Assembly (NCBI RefSeq): GCF_014647155.1
Contig: NZ_BMOQ01000001.1
Span: forward strand, 124,001-188,000
DNA from: Halarchaeum nitratireducens
GTDB lineage: Archaea > Halobacteriota > Halobacteria > Halobacteriales > Halobacteriaceae
Length of the DNA: 64,000 bases
Reading direction: 5' to 3'
Shown one piece after another: positions 33,145 through 41,547 of the stretch. The notes beneath the pieces are model-generated. The model saw only the letters and a program-made list of their open reading frames with translations, ran no database searches and was not told the DNA's origin. Every line of letters begins with the position of its first letter. Within the stretch, counting starts at the first letter, position 1. Position numbers and translations under genes: made by a program.

Positions 33145-35585
33145 AACGAGATTCAAAACAGGTCCGCGCAGTCTTCCTCGCGGCGCTGATGGTACTCTCC
33201 GTCTTCGGAGGGGCCATTGCGTTTGCTGGGGGGGCTGCAGCGGCCGATACGAGCTACGGTATCCAGGCTGGATCCGTAACTCCAAACGACGTTAACAACA
33301 CGTCGTACACAACCCAGGTATCGTACGAATTCAAGAATCTGAGCAACGACGGTGGGACGGACGACCTTTACGTCACGTTTGACCAGGGTGCTCAGATCTC
33401 TAACATCAACGGTGTAAATGTCACTGCTACCCCGCAGGGTGGCAACCAAACCTCCCTTAGTACGAGCAATAGTGGCACGACCTCTAACGCCGGTAGTGGG
33501 ACGAACAACCAGCTGCATATTCAGGTCAGCCCTGACTCTTCGCAGCTCTCGTCCAGCAACAACACGGTTACCGTCAATGCGAACCTGACGGTTGACTACA
33601 GTTCCGTCACATCCAATCAGACGCTCGGTGTTAACGCATCTGTTACGGACTCCAACGGTCCCAACCTCAATTCCACGCAGATCGACTCTGTGAGTGTCAC
33701 TGCGGTTTCGTCGAATACCGGTGGCAATCAGACCCAGGCAGATGGGTATATCACCGGTCAGGTTGAGGACTCCAATGGTGACCCGGTCTCGAACGCTAAC
33801 GTCTCGATCATCAACAACGGTACTACGGTCGAGAACATCACCACTGACTCGACTGGGACCTTCGACCCGAGTCGGGTCGCTGTTACGCCCGGTGACTACA
33901 CGGTGCGCGTCGAACAGTTCGGTTACTCGACGTACGCGCAGACGAAGACCGTCAACAGTGGGGACACGGTCTCGTTCCCGGTCACGCTCAACTTCCAGCT
34001 CTCCGCTGACACGCTGGAAGTTAAGCACGTTGACGGGGACACCACCACTGGCAACAGTTCGACTCTCCTCGGTAACGGTGAGTCGGACAATACGGCGACC
34101 TACGCTGCGATCCTCTCGAACAGCAGCGTCGAGGATCCCAACACTCGGCTCAATAACTCCTCGTTCACCCACGATGTCACGGTAGACATCTCCGGCCTGG
34201 GTGACTTGGTCGACAACGGCTCGGTCGACACGACGACCACCGTTACGACCGAGAACCGCGGAGACATTGATGGCGACGATTACAGCGAGTCCTACGCGCT
34301 CTTCGACGTGACGGCTGACAATGCGACGCCGACCTCGCTGAGCCAGCCGCTCACGCAAGAGAACATCACCGCTTCCGACGCGACTGCCAACATTAGCGAC
34401 TCGGGCGCATACGTCCAGTATGTCCTCGAAGGCGGTGAGTCCATTACGGGCGAAGTCCGGAACACGCAGGGTGAACCTGTCTCCGGCGCGACCGTTTGGG
34501 CGGTCTACGACGGAAGCAGTAACGCCTCACAGGCGTTCGCACAGCAGACCTTCGTCAATGACGCTGGTGAAACCTTCCTCGTCGATCAGACCGATGACGA
34601 TGGTGCCTACACCATCCCCGGCCTGGCTGGCGATGACACCGATGTCACGCTGTACGCCGTCGCAGACGGGTACAACGGCATCAACCTGACTACTTCCACC
34701 GTCAACGACTATGTCGCTGCTCAGGAAGCTGAACAGACGGCTGGCGCTGGCTCGGTAACCGAGAACCACGACATCGTGGTTCGTCCTACGGAGGTTACCC
34801 TTGATTACCGCGTCAGCCTCGGTGTCGAGGACGCGGATGGTAACTACACTAACGTGACTCGGATGCCGACCTCGTCTGAGCGCGACGTGCAGGTCCAACT
34901 CGAAGTCAAGGATCAGAATGATCCCGCAAGCGAGTACGAGCTGATTGAGGACTCCGATTTGGTCTCTCAGAGCACCGTGAACTTCACGTACAGCGGTGCG
35001 ACAGGTGTTGGTAGCGTGGCCGAAAACCCGCTGACGGTCAACACCACTGAGACGACGGCCTTCGAGTCTACCCGGAGTACAGGGAACGTTACTGTCACGG
35101 CGAATGTAGAGAACGATAACGAGACTGTCTTCAACGACAGTGTCGATATCGAGGTCTACGGTGTCGGTGAAATCACGGGCCAGGTCATCAATGATGACAG
35201 CCCGGCTGACAACCTGCCGAACGCGAACGTTACGCTGTACCGCGTCCTCAACAACGGAACGGAGGTCGAGCTCCGAGCCACGCAGACTGGCCCGCAGGGC
35301 TCTTACTCCTTTACTAACGTTGAGACCGGGTCGAAGTACCGTGTAACGGCCTCCTACACCGGGGCTTCCGGGAACACCTCGACCGGATACACTGACGTCA
35401 ACAAGACCTCTGGTGGGACCTCGAACGCAGACGTTGTTGTGGTTGGTGTGCAGCCCACCCAGCCCGACAACGGCAGTGGTAATGGGGACTTCCAGCAGGT
35501 GCTTGAGACCGTTGATGCGTACAACAACGGCAACGCGTCCTTCCAAGACGTGCTCAACGCCGTCGAGCAGTACAACAATAGCTAA
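33141..35585 (+). CDS. Surface glycoprotein with carboxypeptidase-regulatory-like repeats and dockerin-like C-terminus
   Basis: The 814-residue protein starts with an S-layer-type signal peptide (residues 1-35, cleaving after AAAA) and is extremely rich in Asn-x-Ser/Thr sequons. Three carboxypeptidase-regulatory-like beta domains begin near residues 203 (YITGQVEDSNGDPVSNA), 435 and 690. The end (DFQQVLETVDAYNNG...SFQDVLNAVEQYNNS) looks like two EF-hand/dockerin-type helices. There is no stalk, transmembrane helix or PGF-CTERM, so it must attach non-covalently. Sampled 60-base lines are about 47-53% GC against about 65-75% in neighbours, with many T-ending codons, a possible sign of transfer. 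The S-layer gene follows 16 bases downstream. Confidence 0.85.
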   Translation: MKRDSKQVRAVFLAALMVLSVFGGAIAFAGGAAAADTSYGIQAGSVTPNDVNNTSYTTQVSYEFKNLSNDGGTDDLYVTFDQGAQISNINGVNVTATPQGGNQTSLSTSNSGTTSNAGSGTNNQLHIQVSPDSSQLSSSNNTVTVNANLTVDYSSVTSNQTLGVNASVTDSNGPNLNSTQIDSVSVTAVSSNTGGNQTQADGYITGQVEDSNGDPVSNANVSIINNGTTVENITTDSTGTFDPSRVAVTPGDYTVRVEQFGYSTYAQTKTVNSGDTVSFPVTLNFQLSADTLEVKHVDGDTTTGNSSTLLGNGESDNTATYAAILSNSSVEDPNTRLNNSSFTHDVTVDISGLGDLVDNGSVDTTTTVTTENRGDIDGDDYSESYALFDVTADNATPTSLSQPLTQENITASDATANISDSGAYVQYVLEGGESITGEVRNTQGEPVSGATVWAVYDGSSNASQAFAQQTFVNDAGETFLVDQTDDDGAYTIPGLAGDDTDVTLYAVADGYNGINLTTSTVNDYVAAQEAEQTAGAGSVTENHDIVVRPTEVTLDYRVSLGVEDADGNYTNVTRMPTSSERDVQVQLEVKDQNDPASEYELIEDSDLVSQSTVNFTYSGATGVGSVAENPLTVNTTETTAFESTRSTGNVTVTANVENDNETVFNDSVDIEVYGVGEITGQVINDDSPADNLPNANVTLYRVLNNGTEVELRATQTGPQGSYSFTNVETGSKYRVTASYTGASGNTSTGYTDVNKTSGGTSNADVVVVGVQPTQPDNGSGNGDFQQVLETVDAYNNGNASFQDVLNAVEQYNNS

Positions 35586-35601
35586 ACACAGATAACAACA
35601 T

Positions 35602-38439
35602 ATGACAAGCAAGAAATCACTCCGCGCGATCGGACTGGCAGCCCTCATGGTGCTGTCCGTCCTCACTGCCGCGGGCACTGTGTCGGCAGCGCCACAGTCC
35701 TCGCTGCAGGCGTCTTCCCCTGACAACGTGCAGCAGGGTGGGACGTTTGATGTGACGTATCAGTTCACGAATGACGGTGACGCCAACGGAACGGCTGGGA
35801 TCGAATTCCAGCTTCCTGACGGCGTCCAGATCGCCAACTACGACCCCGAAAGTGCGTACGACACTGAAGGCGCGTACATCTTCGGTGAAGTCGCACCTGG
35901 CGAGACGCAGTCCGTCACAGTCACGTTCCAGGTCGCTGACGATGCGGCGACTGGCGACCAGACTGTGACCGCAACGGGCACGATTACGGGGGCTGACAGC
36001 ACCTCTACGGTCGACACCTCCGTGACGGTCAACTCCGCTGACGACGGTACGACGACGTCGACGACGACGCCGTCGAACGATGGCGGTGACGACCACCGTG
36101 CGGCGAACGCGGACGGGAGTGGTGAAGCGCCGACGGACGGCGTTTCGGAAGTGTACATCTTCCCGGACGCGACCGTCTACAAGGGTGAGGAGGACCTCAC
36201 CTTCGCGGGCGGTCTCGGAAGCTCGCTGACGGGCGTTGCCGGGAACGCTGAGGGGACGATCCTCAGCCCGCCGGTCCCGCAGGATCAGTCTGAAGGCCGA
36301 TACACGATCGACGGCGAGTCCGGCTCGGACGGTGTGACGGTGAACACGCCGCGTGTCACCCAGCTTGACGTGAACAACCAGAACGGGAAGGACATCTCCG
36401 GTGGCTCGGTCTCCGAGCAGAACGCTCGGAACCTCACCGTCGCCGCGGACTGGAACTTCCAGGAAGCCGAAGACCTCGAAATCACCGTTGAGGACTCCAG
36501 CGGTCTGGAGATCACCGGTGACGTCGTCGAGGGATCGGACACGATCAAGAACGCGGACGGTGAGGCCTCTTGGAACCTCGACCTGAGCGATCAGGACGCT
36601 GGTGACTACTCGATTACCGTCGAGGGGACGGAAGACCTCGACTTCGGTCAGGCCTCGCAGACGACGTCGATCGCCCTGAACACTGACGACGACATCGAGC
36701 TCGACCTCGGTAGCTCGTCGGTGACGCAGGGGTCGAACGTGCAGTACACGATCCGCGGCGGTGTGGCCGGCAACGTCCACCACGTCGTGATCGACGCCAA
36801 CGACCTCCGTGACAGCACCTCGAACCGTGGTGCGACGCAGGTCTTCCGTAACGTCGGCGACGTCAACGCGCGCGGCATCATCACCGACGACGGGAACGTC
36901 TACGGGCCGAACGAGATCAGCGAGCTCGGCTCGGACGAATCGATCGACTACCTGTACGCGGCCGTCGAGATCGACGACGACACGGGTGTCGGCGTCGGCT
37001 CGATCGACACGCAGTACCTGGACGACACGTCGATCGACGTGGACGTCTACGACGCGGGTACCACCCCGGACGACATCGTTTCCGGTGTCTCCGAGGCGGA
37101 CTCGACGTCCCTCGACGTGACTGAGGGCGAGGTCACGATCGACAACCCGAGCGACACGTACGTCGTCGGGTCCGAAGTGGAAGTGAACGGGACGGCGCCG
37201 TCCGGACTGGACAGCGTCGCACTGTACGCCCGCGACCAGGGCGACTACGAGCTGATTCCCATCGGTACGATCAGCGTCGACAGCGACGGGACGTGGTCGG
37301 AAGAGGACGTCCGGCTGTCGGAAGTGAGCGACATCTTCCGGATCACGGGGACGTACCGTCTGGGTGCGATCGACGCACAGGACGCGCGGAACTCCTCGGG
37401 TGGCCTCAGCCCGACGCTCAGCACGTCGGACTTCAATTCGGGGACGAGCGGCCAGACGTCGCTGCGCGTGACGAAGACGAGTCTGGACGCGAAGTTCTGG
37501 ACGATCAACGGCCAGGTCGCGCAGGAGACCGGGACGATCGACGTGAACGGGACTGCGCCTGGTGCGGATAACGTGCTGATCGGCTTCATCGGCCGCCGCG
37601 GGAGCGTCGTAACGACGACGTCGTCCGTGGACTCGGACGATTACACGTTCGATGAGGACGACATTTCGATCAGCAACCTCGCAGAGGGCGAGGTCAACGG
37701 GTTCGCCTACCACATCGGCCAGGACGACGTGGTCGGTGACGGCGAGCTGCCCGAGAACCGTAACGCGGACGTGAACGGGCTGACGGACTGGCTGCGCAAC
37801 GGCCAGGGTTCGCGTGACGGGACGCAGATCTGGAACGCGTTCGAGTCGGAGACGATCGACGACTCGGCATCGGACGACAACGTGGTGCAGACGTCGTTCC
37901 GTCTGGCTGATGCCTCCTCGCGCATCAACACGGTCTACACCGAGGGCCACGAGGCCTCGGGGCTCAACCCGATTGCAGTGGGTGAGACCGCGATGGTGAA
38001 GGGGCAGACGAACCTGCAGCCGGACGACAACACGATCACGCTGGAACTGCAGAACCAGGACGGCGACACGGTCGCGCTCACCTCGACGGACGAGTGGAGC
38101 TGGGACGGGTCGTGGTCGCTGGAGATGCCGGTCGGTGACGACGTCGCGACCGGGAACTACACGCTGGAAGTCGACGACGGCGAGAACACGGACACCGTCG
38201 ACGTCCAGGTCGTGAACGCTAGCGAGCTCGAAACCTCGACGAGCACGTCCACGAGCACGTCCACGTCGACGAGCACGTCCACGAGCACGTCCACGTCGAC
38301 GAGCACGTCGACTTCGACGAGTACGTCGAGTTCGACGAGCACGTCGACGTCGAGCGGTAGTTCGCCGGGCTTCGGCGCGGCGCTCGCGCTGATCGCGCTG
38401 GCGGGTGCGGCGCTGCTGGCGCTCCGCCGCGAGAACTAA
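35602..38439 (+). CDS. csg: S-layer glycoprotein with Ser/Thr stalk and PGF-CTERM tail
   Basis: The 945-residue protein has a signal peptide cleaving near residue 30 (VSAA/PQSS), an N-terminal beta domain, a Thr-rich linker near residue 155, and a long body with the haloarchaeal S-layer pattern (VTQLDVNNQNGKDISGGSV; RGATQVFRNVGDVNARGIIT). An Asp/Asn-rich Ig-like end is followed by a stalk of about 45 alternating Ser-Thr (residues about 875-915). It ends with Pro922-Gly923-Phe924, a hydrophobic helix and Arg-Arg-Glu-Asn: the PGF-CTERM signal removed by archaeosortase A and replaced by a lipid. It builds the cell envelope lattice. Only 16 bases separate it from the upstream glycoprotein and I see no TATA box between them, so it may be expressed from that promoter. 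Confidence 0.93.
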   Translation: MTSKKSLRAIGLAALMVLSVLTAAGTVSAAPQSSLQASSPDNVQQGGTFDVTYQFTNDGDANGTAGIEFQLPDGVQIANYDPESAYDTEGAYIFGEVAPGETQSVTVTFQVADDAATGDQTVTATGTITGADSTSTVDTSVTVNSADDGTTTSTTTPSNDGGDDHRAANADGSGEAPTDGVSEVYIFPDATVYKGEEDLTFAGGLGSSLTGVAGNAEGTILSPPVPQDQSEGRYTIDGESGSDGVTVNTPRVTQLDVNNQNGKDISGGSVSEQNARNLTVAADWNFQEAEDLEITVEDSSGLEITGDVVEGSDTIKNADGEASWNLDLSDQDAGDYSITVEGTEDLDFGQASQTTSIALNTDDDIELDLGSSSVTQGSNVQYTIRGGVAGNVHHVVIDANDLRDSTSNRGATQVFRNVGDVNARGIITDDGNVYGPNEISELGSDESIDYLYAAVEIDDDTGVGVGSIDTQYLDDTSIDVDVYDAGTTPDDIVSGVSEADSTSLDVTEGEVTIDNPSDTYVVGSEVEVNGTAPSGLDSVALYARDQGDYELIPIGTISVDSDGTWSEEDVRLSEVSDIFRITGTYRLGAIDAQDARNSSGGLSPTLSTSDFNSGTSGQTSLRVTKTSLDAKFWTINGQVAQETGTIDVNGTAPGADNVLIGFIGRRGSVVTTTSSVDSDDYTFDEDDISISNLAEGEVNGFAYHIGQDDVVGDGELPENRNADVNGLTDWLRNGQGSRDGTQIWNAFESETIDDSASDDNVVQTSFRLADASSRINTVYTEGHEASGLNPIAVGETAMVKGQTNLQPDDNTITLELQNQDGDTVALTSTDEWSWDGSWSLEMPVGDDVATGNYTLEVDDGENTDTVDVQVVNASELETSTSTSTSTSTSTSTSTSTSTSTSTSTSTSTSSSTSTSTSSGSSPGFGAALALIALAGAALLALRREN
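38236..38356 (+). repeat. Low-complexity ACG/TCG microsatellite encoding the Ser/Thr stalk
   Basis: Repeats of ACGAGCACGTCC and ACGTCGACG encode alternating Ser and Thr, the O-glycosylated spacer that lifts the S-layer from the membrane. Slippage could change stalk length between strains. Confidence 0.85.
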
Positions 38440-38451
38440 CGCAATACGACT

Positions 38452-38493
38452 GACCGGCGAAACCGGTCACGCGACTCCGCGGTTCTTTCTTTC
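38452..38493 (+). terminator. Terminator after the S-layer gene
   Basis: GACCGG and CCGGTC form a stem with loop CGAAA (38452-38468), followed within 15 bases by the T-rich TTCTTTCTTT. It begins 13 bases after the stop codon. Confidence 0.65.
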
Positions 38494-38588
38494 GCGTACA
38501 CTACCCGAGCAGCGGCGGCGTCGTGCGTCGACACCCACCCGCTTAAGGTGATCCGTACCGTCATTCCGGGTAGTCCCTCCACGTAGCC

Positions 38589-39797
38589 ATGAGTTTCCCT
38601 CGCGCGATCGCCCTCCTCTGTACCCTCCTCCTGTGCACTTCGGGAGTCACCGCGTTCGTCCCGGTCGACGCCGGGCCGTCGGCCGCCACCCTGGGCGGGC
38701 CGTCGGCGTCCGCTGCGGTCACGACGCCGGGATACCTCCCGGTCACTGCCGAGCGGAGCGGCTTCGCGTCGGTGGACGTGAGCGTCACGGACTCGCTCGC
38801 CACGTCGCGCGCGGCGCTCGATCAGCGCCTGACCCGAGCGACGCTTCAGCAGCGACTCGACGACGCCGAGAACGATACGGAGCGGCGCCGCATCGTCTCG
38901 AACGCGACGACCGTCCTCGAAACGCGCACGAACGCCCTCGTCGCGGACGCGGCCGACGCCCGCGAGCGGTTCCGCCGCGGCTCGCTGTCGGCAGCGAACT
39001 ACAGCACGACGCTCGCGTCGATCGACGCGCGTGCGGAGTCGCTCATCTCCCTCGCGCAGTTCATTGAGGCCCGCCCAGCGGCCAGCGCGACGTCGAAGAC
39101 GCGCGCGGCGCAGTTCCGTGCGCAACTCCTCGCGTACAGCGACTCGCTCCGCGATCGCATCGCGGCGGCGACCGACGGCGAGTCACGACTGGATCGCCTC
39201 TACGTCGAGGCCGGCCCGAACGGGACCGCGCTCGCCGCGGTCGAGGACGAGTCGTACGTCCGGACGGCCTCGCGCCCGACGAACTACGACACCGACCCGG
39301 CCGGGGTTCCGTCCGGGAGCGCGATCATCGATCACGTCGAGTCGCTCTACCCGTGGGTGATGAACCAGAGCACCGGCGTCAGCTTCGTCCCGATCCCGAT
39401 CCAGTCGAGCTCGGCGAAGTACGCGTATCGATTGTCGCTCACGTACTCGAACGGGACCGTCGAGTCGTACGTCGACATGAGCTCCGGCGAGGTCTACCAG
39501 GAGACGGAGACCCTCGCCCTCGACGGGCTCGCGGCGTCGCCGGACGCGTCGACGACGAGCGGCGACACGCGGCTGACGGTCAGCCGCGCGTACTCGGGCG
39601 GGCCGATGCGCGTGTCGGTAACGGCGGACGGCTCGCCGACGTCCGCGACGGTCTCGATCGGAAACGAGACGGTGGGTTCGACGGGCGCTGACGGTCGACT
39701 GTGGACTCCCTCGCCGAGCGACTCCGTCACCGTCGGCGCGCGGACGGCGACGGGCGAGACGCTCCGGGTCCAGTCCACTTCGTTGCCGGCCGCGTAA
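38589..39797 (+). CDS. Secreted protein, possibly DUF7096/DUF7094 type
   Basis: The 402-residue protein begins with a signal peptide (about residues 1-22). A helical region at about residues 70-185 is rich in Ala, Arg and Leu. From about 260 it turns into beta-rich sequence with YRLSLTYSNGTVESYVDMSSGEVY and ends in an Ig-like domain (RVSVTADGSPTSATVSIGNETVG). There is no C-terminal anchor. It resembles haloarchaeal secreted proteins annotated with DUF7096/DUF7094, with no known role. TATA-like GCTTAAGG lies about 45 bases upstream. It stands alone between the S-layer terminator and the regulated pump. Confidence 0.7.
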   Translation: MSFPRAIALLCTLLLCTSGVTAFVPVDAGPSAATLGGPSASAAVTTPGYLPVTAERSGFASVDVSVTDSLATSRAALDQRLTRATLQQRLDDAENDTERRRIVSNATTVLETRTNALVADAADARERFRRGSLSAANYSTTLASIDARAESLISLAQFIEARPAASATSKTRAAQFRAQLLAYSDSLRDRIAAATDGESRLDRLYVEAGPNGTALAAVEDESYVRTASRPTNYDTDPAGVPSGSAIIDHVESLYPWVMNQSTGVSFVPIPIQSSSAKYAYRLSLTYSNGTVESYVDMSSGEVYQETETLALDGLAASPDASTTSGDTRLTVSRAYSGGPMRVSVTADGSPTSATVSIGNETVGSTGADGRLWTPSPSDSVTVGARTATGETLRVQSTSLPAA

Positions 39798-39880
39798 GCC
39801 CGGGACTCGCCCCTCGATCGGTACGGCGTCACTTCCTGCTCGGGTCGGAGTCACTTTCGAAGCGCTTTTGCACCGGACGA

Positions 39881-39900
39881 CTAACCAAACAGTTGGTTAG
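39881..39900 (+). promoter_or_regulatory. TetR-type operator ahead of the DHA2 pump
   Basis: CTAACCAA and TTGGTTAG are perfect 8-base arms around ACAG. The element covers the predicted TATA/start region of the pump transcript. Symmetric operators of this kind are usual for TetR-family repressors of efflux pumps, but no regulator gene is adjacent. Confidence 0.6.
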
Positions 39901-39907
39901 CTACCGG

Positions 39908-39982
39908 ATGTTCGCTGAACCGTCTTCGTCCCCGCGTCGCTCGCTCGCTCGAACAGCTTCGCCGCCGTACTCGATGCCATGA
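39908..39982 (+). CDS. Upstream ORF of 24 codons ending in the pump start codon
   Basis: An ATG eight bases after the operator opens a frame MFAEPSSSPRRSLARTASPP ending YSMP. Its TGA (39980-39982) overlaps the pump ATG (39979-39981) as ATGA. The arrangement copies that at the glycoprotein operon. Confidence 0.45.
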   Translation: MFAEPSSSPRRSLARTASPPYSMP

Positions 39983-41532
39983 GTCAGGCGGTCGAAGGGA
40001 TCGGACGGGAGCGGCTGGTCATCCTCGCCGGCCTCATGCTCGCCGTGCTGATGGCCGCGATGGATCAGACCATCGTCGCCGCCGCGCTCCCCGACATCCT
40101 CAGCGATCTCGGCGCGGGGCAGGACAAGATCACGTGGATCATCACGGCGTACCTGATCATGCAGGCGGCCTCCACGCCGCTCTACGGGCGTCTGAGCGAC
40201 ATGTACGGTCGCAAGCCCCTCTTCTTGGGCGCGATCGTGATCTTCTGGGTGGCCTCCGGGCTCTGTGGCGTCGCGCAGAACGCGACGCAGCTCACGTTCT
40301 TCCGGGCGATCCAGGGGATCGGTGGCGGGGGACTGATTTCGCTGGCGCTGACGATCATCGGCGACATCTTCAGCCCCCGTGAACGCGGGCAGTACATCAG
40401 CGGGATGTTCATCCTGATCGGGATCGCGACGATCCTCGGCCCGCTCCTCGGCGGGTGGCTCACCGATCACTACACGTGGCGGTTGATCTTCGTGATCAAC
40501 CTCCCGATCGGGCTGCTCGCCATCGCGGTCATCGAGCCGACGCTGGACCTCCCGGTCCCCGACGAGGACCACACCATCGACTACCTCGGCGTGCTGTTCC
40601 TCTTCTTGACGACGGTCGCGGTCATCGTCGTCTCCGAGAAGGGCAGCGACTGGGGGTGGGACTCGTGGCGGATCGGCCTCCTCATCGTCACCGCCGTCGT
40701 CGCGCTCGCGCTCTTCCTCGTACAAGAGTACGCTTCCCAGGAGCCGATTCTCCCCCTCGAGCTGTTCCGGAATCGGGTCGTCGCGGCCGCGATCGGGCTC
40801 AGCTTCTGTGCCGGCATCGGTCGGCTCCTCGTGATCAACTACATCCCGACCTTCCTCCAGTACACGCAGGGGGTCTCCTCGACGACCGCGGGCGCGCTGA
40901 TCGCGCCGATGATCATCGGGATGGTCGGCTTCTCCTTCGTCGTGGGGAACCTCATGACCAGAACCGGCCGCTACAAGCCGTTCCCGGTGATGGGCGCGGT
41001 CTTCGGCGCCGTCGGGTTCTTCTTCCTCTCGACGATTCACGGCGGCACGTCGTTCTCGACGCTCGCGATCTATCTGTTCATCACGGGCGCGGGCTTCGGC
41101 CTCATCATGCCCGTGCTCACGACGGCCTCGCAGAACGCCGTCCGCCCCGAGTACCTCGGCGTCGTGACGACGATCATCACCTACCTCCGGACGCTCGCGG
41201 GCGGGATCGGCGTCTCCGTCTACGGGACGCTCTACAGCAACTCCTTCAGCGACATGATGGTCCGTCTCACCGGCCGGGCGCAGTCCCGCGGCACGCTCGA
41301 TCCGGTCCTCCTTCACACGCCGCGGTACGGCCGCGTGCTCCGAGACGACATCGTTCGCGCCGTCTCGCTGAGCATGGATCAGATGTTTCTCTACCTCATT
41401 CCCGTGATGGCGATCGCGTTCGTCATCGCCCTCCTCCTCCCCGAGCTCTCACTCTCCCAGCAGTCGAACGTCGAGGAGATGGAGAGCGACGGCGGCACCG
41501 ATGGCACCGACGCACGACCGACGAGCGACTGA
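39979..41532 (+). CDS. DHA2-family (EmrB/QacA-type) drug:proton antiporter
   Basis: The 517-residue membrane protein has 14 predicted helices. The MFS motif A region GRLSDMYGRKPLF sits in the loop after helix 2, preceded by MAAMDQTIVAAALPDI, which is typical of the DHA2 family (motif D1). It exports cationic or hydrophobic drugs in exchange for protons. A TetR-like operator in its promoter suggests inducible expression. A surface COG1361-like gene follows 15 bases downstream and is surely cotranscribed. The start is the ATG overlapped by the short upstream frame. Confidence 0.93.
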   Translation: MSQAVEGIGRERLVILAGLMLAVLMAAMDQTIVAAALPDILSDLGAGQDKITWIITAYLIMQAASTPLYGRLSDMYGRKPLFLGAIVIFWVASGLCGVAQNATQLTFFRAIQGIGGGGLISLALTIIGDIFSPRERGQYISGMFILIGIATILGPLLGGWLTDHYTWRLIFVINLPIGLLAIAVIEPTLDLPVPDEDHTIDYLGVLFLFLTTVAVIVVSEKGSDWGWDSWRIGLLIVTAVVALALFLVQEYASQEPILPLELFRNRVVAAAIGLSFCAGIGRLLVINYIPTFLQYTQGVSSTTAGALIAPMIIGMVGFSFVVGNLMTRTGRYKPFPVMGAVFGAVGFFFLSTIHGGTSFSTLAIYLFITGAGFGLIMPVLTTASQNAVRPEYLGVVTTIITYLRTLAGGIGVSVYGTLYSNSFSDMMVRLTGRAQSRGTLDPVLLHTPRYGRVLRDDIVRAVSLSMDQMFLYLIPVMAIAFVIALLLPELSLSQQSNVEEMESDGGTDGTDARPTSD

Positions 41533-41547
41533 ACACCCAGACACACA

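Noticed and set aside
34527-35726. Long antisense frame under the first surface glycoprotein gene
   Set aside because: No start context or domain; it mirrors codon bias of the glycoprotein.
38236-38356. Short repeats that could be taken for a CRISPR or tandem array
   Set aside because: They are in frame and encode the Ser/Thr stalk; there are no spacers.
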